Below are positions 60,465 to 64,000 of a DNA stretch of 64,000 nucleotides, in pieces. Position 1 is the first letter of the stretch. Every line of letters starts with the position of its first letter. This stretch comes from Myxococcales bacterium (lineage in GTDB: Bacteria; Myxococcota_A; Polyangia; Haliangiales; Haliangiaceae), in assembly GCA_016707895.1 (NCBI GenBank), contig JADJGV010000015.1, positions 124,001-188,000 of the forward strand, in the 5' to 3' direction. A model generated the notes under the pieces. That model worked only from the letters and a program-made list of their open reading frames with translations, did not search any database and was not told the origin of the DNA. The translations under genes and the position numbers were made by a program.

Positions 60465-62105
60465 ATGGCCCGTACGCCGCTGTTCGCGTCCCTCCGTCGC
60501 GCGCTCCGCCTGGCCCACCAGGCCCGCACCGCCGGCGTCGATCCGGCCGAGCTGGCCGCCGCGCCGCGCCGCGGCCCCGATCGCCGCACCGTGCTGCGCA
60601 CCGCGCTGGGCGCCGCCGCGCTGGCGCCGCTGGCCGCCGCGTGCGGCGACAACCTCGACGGCTCGGCCCGGGTCGCGGTGATCGGCGCCGGCACCGCTGG
60701 CCTGCACTGCGCGCTGCGGCTGGCCGAGGCCGGCGTCGACGTCACGGTCTACGAGGCGTCGGCGCGGACCGGCGGCCGGATGTTCACCGATCGCGGCCCG
60801 TACCCGAACGGCAAGGTCATCGAGCTGGGCGGCGAGCTGATCGACTCGAACCACACGGTCATGATGGCGCTGTGCGACGAGTTCGGGCTGACGCTCGACG
60901 ATCTCGCCGCCGGCGACGCCGGGCTGCGCGCCGACACCTTCCACTTCGACGGCCAGGTCGTCGCCGCGGCGACGATCGTCAACGAGTTCACGCCGCTGGC
61001 GACGCGGATGGCGACCGCGGCGGCGCTCGAGACCGACCCCGGCGAGTTCACCCGCCTCGACAACCTGTCGATCCCGGCGTGGCTGGCCGGCGACGGCATG
61101 CTGCCGGCCGGCTCGCTGATCCGGCGGATCCTCGAGCGGGCCTACGTCGGCGAGTACGGCCTCGAGGTCGCCGAGCAGTCGGTGTGGAACCTCTTGTGGC
61201 TGATCGACTTCGACGCCCCGGATCCGTTCCGGATCTTCGGCGACTCCGACGAGCGCTACCACATCCACGAGGGCAACCAGGCGCTGCCCGACGCGCTGGC
61301 GGCGCGCCTGGCCGGCAAGATCGAGCTGGGCCACGAGCTGGTCGCGGTGACCACGCAGGCCGGCGGCCGGCCGGTCTTGACCTTCGACACCGACGGCGGC
61401 ACCGTCGAGCAGGCCGTCGATCGCGTGGTCTTCGCGCTGCCGTTCACGCTCATGCGGCGGCTGGACCTGGCCGAGGCCGGCTTGACCGACGGCAAGCAGG
61501 CGATCATCCGCACGCTCGGCTACGGCACCAACGCCAAGCTGATGATGCGGTTCGGCAGCCGGCCGTGGCGCGACCCGGGCATGGCCTCGGGCGGCAGCGT
61601 CAGCGACATCGGCGAGCTGCAGGCCACCTGGGAGACCTCGCGCGGCTACGGCGGCGCCGACGGCATCATCACCAACTTCGTCGGCGGCGCCCGCGGCGTG
61701 GCGATCGGCGGCGGCTCGGCCGAGGAGCGGGCCGCCGAGGTGCTGCCGTGGATGAACGGCGTGTTCCCCGGCTCGCTGGCCGCCTACACGGCGGGCTCGG
61801 CGGTGCGCCAGCACTGGCCCTCGGCGCCGTACGCGCTGGGCAGCTACGCCTGCTACACGCTCGGCCAGGCCAGCTACGCCGGCCTCGAGGGCGAGGCCGA
61901 GGGCGCCTACCACTTCTGCGGCGAGCACACCTCGGTCGAGGCCCAGGGCTACATGGAGGGCGCGGCCGAGACCGGCCTGCGCGCGGCCGACGAGGTGCTG
62001 GGCGCGCTCGGGCTGTCGCCGGGGCCGGCGATGCAGCGGGTGATCGCCGCGCGCGCGGCCACGCGCCGCCGCCGCCGCCGCCGCCGTGGTACGCCCCGGT
62101 CATGA
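60465..62105 (+). CDS. exported FAD-dependent amine oxidase
   Basis: A 546-residue flavoprotein. It has a Tat-type signal (GPDRRTVLRTALG) followed by LAAAC, a lipobox at about residue 62. The FAD-binding Rossmann motif is VAVIGAGTAGLHCALRLAEAGVDVTVYEA, then GGRMFTDR and ELGGELIDS. The C-terminal YHFCGEHTSVEAQGYMEGAAETGLRAA completes the FAD site. It belongs to the monoamine oxidase/polyamine oxidase group, where amine substrates are oxidised with production of H2O2. The tail is an Arg-rich run coded by CGCCGC repeats. Its stop overlaps the fabZ start. Confidence 0.9.
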   Translation: MARTPLFASLRRALRLAHQARTAGVDPAELAAAPRRGPDRRTVLRTALGAAALAPLAAACGDNLDGSARVAVIGAGTAGLHCALRLAEAGVDVTVYEASARTGGRMFTDRGPYPNGKVIELGGELIDSNHTVMMALCDEFGLTLDDLAAGDAGLRADTFHFDGQVVAAATIVNEFTPLATRMATAAALETDPGEFTRLDNLSIPAWLAGDGMLPAGSLIRRILERAYVGEYGLEVAEQSVWNLLWLIDFDAPDPFRIFGDSDERYHIHEGNQALPDALAARLAGKIELGHELVAVTTQAGGRPVLTFDTDGGTVEQAVDRVVFALPFTLMRRLDLAEAGLTDGKQAIIRTLGYGTNAKLMMRFGSRPWRDPGMASGGSVSDIGELQATWETSRGYGGADGIITNFVGGARGVAIGGGSAEERAAEVLPWMNGVFPGSLAAYTAGSAVRQHWPSAPYALGSYACYTLGQASYAGLEGEAEGAYHFCGEHTSVEAQGYMEGAAETGLRAADEVLGALGLSPGPAMQRVIAARAATRRRRRRRRGTPRS

Positions 62106-62554
62106 TCGCCGCGCCGCTGAAGATCGAGGCCATCCTCGACCTGTTGCCTCACCGCTTCCCGTTCCTGCTGGTCGACCGCGTCCTCGAGCTGAGCCCCGAC
62201 AAGATCGTGGCGCTCAAGAACGTCACCTACAACGAGCCGTACTTCCCGGGGCACTTCCCGGGCGCGCCGGTGATGCCGGGCGTGCTGCAGATCGAGGCGA
62301 TGGCGCAGGCCGGCGGCCTGCTCGGCAGCCAGAGCGAGGGCTTCGACAAGGACACCCACGTGATGCTGTTCATGGCGATCGACGCCGCCAAGTTCCGCAA
62401 GCCGGTGGTGCCCGGCGATCAGCTCATCATCGAGGTGGTGCCGCTGCGCAAGGGCAAGATCATGAAGCTCAAGGGCGAGTGCCGCGTCGACGGCGCGGTC
62501 GTGTCGTCGGCCGAGATGCTGGCGGCGATCGCGCCGCGGAGCAAGGTGGCGTGA
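62102..62554 (+). CDS. fabZ: 3-hydroxyacyl-ACP dehydratase FabZ
   Basis: A 150-residue hot-dog dehydratase. The motif LPHRFPFLLVDRV and the catalytic His and Glu (H51 and E65 in GHFPGAPVMPGVLQIEA) are intact. It removes water from beta-hydroxyacyl-ACP in fatty acid elongation. In most Gram-negatives it lies between lpxD and lpxA, but here it is coupled (ATGA) to an amine oxidase and is followed by a lipoprotein gene. A second copy elsewhere is possible. Cytoplasmic. Confidence 0.94.
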   Translation: MIAAPLKIEAILDLLPHRFPFLLVDRVLELSPDKIVALKNVTYNEPYFPGHFPGAPVMPGVLQIEAMAQAGGLLGSQSEGFDKDTHVMLFMAIDAAKFRKPVVPGDQLIIEVVPLRKGKIMKLKGECRVDGAVVSSAEMLAAIAPRSKVA

Positions 62555-63876
62555 GCAAGGCCGCGGTCGCGCTCGTCGTGCTGGCGGCGGCGTGCAAGGG
62601 CGGCGACCGCAAGACCATCGCCCGCGGCGACGGCGGCGCGCCGCCGGTGCAGGTGGTCGATCGCGGCGGCGCGGTGACCCCGCCGGGCGCGCCCGAGGTC
62701 GAGCCCAACGGTGAGGCCGCGACCGCGATGGCGCTGCCGACCGCCGGCGCCCGCGGCGTCCTCGACGGCGCCGCCGACGTCGACGTCTACGCGATCACCA
62801 GCGAGGGCGCGCGGCTGCTCGACGCCCGGCTGGCGGGGATGGCCGGGGTCGACGGCAAGCTCGAGCTGCGCGACGAGGCGTTCGCGGTGATCGCCACCGC
62901 CGATCGCGGCGGCGCCGGCGTCGCCGAGCGGTTCCCGAACCTGTCGCTCGATCGCGGCCGCTACTTCCTGGTCGTGCGCGAGGTGGTCCATGCGCCCAAG
63001 AAGAAGGCCAAGGTCGACGGCGGCGTCGGCCGGGTCGGCCCCAGCCCGACCTACCAGCTCACCGCGACCCAGGCCGCTGATCCGCCGGCGGGCGGCGAGC
63101 GCGAGCCCGACGACGACGTCGGCACCGCCAACGAGGTCACGCTGGCCACGCCGGTCACCGGCTACGTCGGCTGGAAGGGCGACGTCGACGCGTGGAAGCT
63201 GGCGATCGACGGCCTCGCCGACGGCGACGGCCTCGACGTCGCGGTCACCGCGGTCCCGCAGGTCGCGCTCACCGTCGAGATCACCGACGCCGCCGGCCGC
63301 CGGCTGGTGCGGCAGACCGGCGCGGCCGGCGCGCCGCTCACGCTGCGCAGCATCGCGCCGCGGGTCACGCCCGGCGAGCCGACCGTGCAGTTCGTGCTGG
63401 TCAGCGGCGCGCCGGCCAACCCCGACGCGACCTACCAGCTCACCGTCGGCAGCCGGCTGCTCGAGCTCGACGAGGAGGCCGAGCCCAACGACACCGACGA
63501 CCGCGCCAGCCCGCTGCGGTTCGGCACCGAGGACACCGGCACGATGCGCGGCGAGCTAGGCCCGGGCGAGACCGATCGCTTCGCGCTGTCGCCCAGCCCC
63601 GGGCCGGGCAGCCTCGACGTCGTCGTCGATCCGCCGCCCGGCGTCGAGGTGACGATCGCGCTGGCCGGCGGCGCCAGCGGGCAGGGCGGGCCGCTCGGCG
63701 ATCGCGCGCAGCTGTCGGCGGCGCCGGTCCTCGCGCACCAGCCGGTGATCGTGGTGCTGACCGGCAAGGGCAAGAAGGGCACGCCGGCCGGCCCGTACCA
63801 GCTGCGCTGGTCGCTCACCACCGGCGCCGCGCCGCCGGTCGTCGAGGACGACCCGATGCCTCCGGAAGAGGAGTGA
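62551..63876 (+). CDS. lipoprotein with prepeptidase C-terminal-like repeats
   Basis: A 441-residue precursor beginning with GTG in a GTGA overlap with fabZ. Lipobox LAAAC. The chain has three repeats of the type EPN(G/D).. ...A..L......G.L....DVD.YA(I/L), similar to pre-peptidase C-terminal (PPC) domains: at about 48 (VEPNGEAATAMAL, DVDVYAI), 180 (REPDDDVGTANEVTL, VDAWKLAI) and 310 (AEPNDTDDRASPLRF, TDRFALS). These beta modules are usual appendages of secreted peptidases but here they stand alone. It may bind carbohydrate or cell surface. Confidence 0.75.
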   Translation: MSKAAVALVVLAAACKGGDRKTIARGDGGAPPVQVVDRGGAVTPPGAPEVEPNGEAATAMALPTAGARGVLDGAADVDVYAITSEGARLLDARLAGMAGVDGKLELRDEAFAVIATADRGGAGVAERFPNLSLDRGRYFLVVREVVHAPKKKAKVDGGVGRVGPSPTYQLTATQAADPPAGGEREPDDDVGTANEVTLATPVTGYVGWKGDVDAWKLAIDGLADGDGLDVAVTAVPQVALTVEITDAAGRRLVRQTGAAGAPLTLRSIAPRVTPGEPTVQFVLVSGAPANPDATYQLTVGSRLLELDEEAEPNDTDDRASPLRFGTEDTGTMRGELGPGETDRFALSPSPGPGSLDVVVDPPPGVEVTIALAGGASGQGGPLGDRAQLSAAPVLAHQPVIVVLTGKGKKGTPAGPYQLRWSLTTGAAPPVVEDDPMPPEEE

Positions 63877-64000
63877 TGGCCCGGCGCCCGCCGGCGGCCG
63901 CGGTGGTGCTGGCGATCCTCGCGCTCGCCAACCTGCTGTCGTACGCGTCGCGCAACGCGCCGTTCGCGGTCTACGACGACCTGCGCGCGCAGTTCGGCGT
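63876..64000 (+). CDS. MFS-type transporter (partial, N-terminus only)
   Basis: The window ends 41 codons into this gene. Its ATG shares one base with the stop of the lipoprotein gene (TGATG). The visible sequence starts MARRPPAAAVV, then a first transmembrane helix (LAILALANLLSYASRNAPF) and ...DDLRAQFGV, which fits the start of a major facilitator transporter of Spinster type. The assignment rests on this one helix and is tentative. Confidence 0.5.
   Translation, partial: MARRPPAAAVVLAILALANLLSYASRNAPFAVYDDLRAQFG

Overview
The window is very GC-rich (mostly above 70% G+C, with strong G/C third-position bias) and gene-dense. It looks like the chromosome of a myxobacterium, most plausibly the Kofleriaceae/Haliangium side of Myxococcota. 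The clues are two Hanks-type Ser/Thr kinases with TPR or PEGA extensions, many lipoproteins with Asp/Ala/Pro linkers, a secreted protease ending in a MYXO-CTERM-like signal, RCC1-propeller lipoproteins and a PSP1/RicT protein. No prophage, transposase, CRISPR array, rRNA or tRNA was seen. No gene-free stretch reaches 300 bp; the longest, 10979-11218, is a divergent intergenic region.

Layout. 0-8 kb: tatD (partial), a HEAT-repeat protein, a membrane protein, a PilZ protein, ricT (frameshifted here) with holB, a class I aminotransferase and a secreted protein. 8-19 kb: a small lipoprotein, an 877-aa protein with a transglutaminase-elicitor-like motif, a short ECF42-like sigma factor, a PaaZ/BoxD-type aldehyde dehydrogenase, a TrkA-N potassium channel, two tandem zincin-like secreted proteins (the second fused to a trypsin-like protease) and class I fructose-bisphosphate aldolase. 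19-30.7 kb: Uma2 protein, dnaE, a kinase-TPR protein, then a lower-GC stretch of orphan small genes and lipoproteins, and a TPR-metallopeptidase. 30.8-34.2 kb: a substrate-binding-type lipoprotein, pyrF and an rlmB-type methyltransferase. 34.2-41.4 kb: three tandem RCC1 lipoproteins, each with 14 blades. 41.6-49.3 kb: a kinase-PEGA protein coupled to a TPR membrane protein, recQ, a trypsin-like protease, an ECF sigma/NrsF-type pair and a 54-aa basic protein. 49.3-64 kb: YhhN protein, a duplicated HCCA-isomerase/DsbA-fold protein, a PQQ-propeller lipoprotein with rnr, a phosphoesterase, a TraB-family protein, a DUF1244-truncated haemoglobin-acyltransferase operon, and an amine oxidase-fabZ-lipoprotein-MFS operon.

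Two window-wide patterns stand out. First, about fifteen transcription-unit-leading genes have a TANNNT hexamer ending only 6-10 nt before the start codon and no Shine-Dalgarno sequence, suggesting leaderless mRNAs. Several genes with longer leaders (the 49071, 7046, 29221 and 27053 starts) do carry GAGG/GGAG-like sites, and genes inside operons mostly start at ATGA/GTGA overlaps. Second, a dispersed intergenic repeat made of two hairpins plus a conserved ACGCGAGAC tail sits directly after stop codons at least six times; the stems differ between copies but stay paired, so it is probably a family of mobile or copied terminators.
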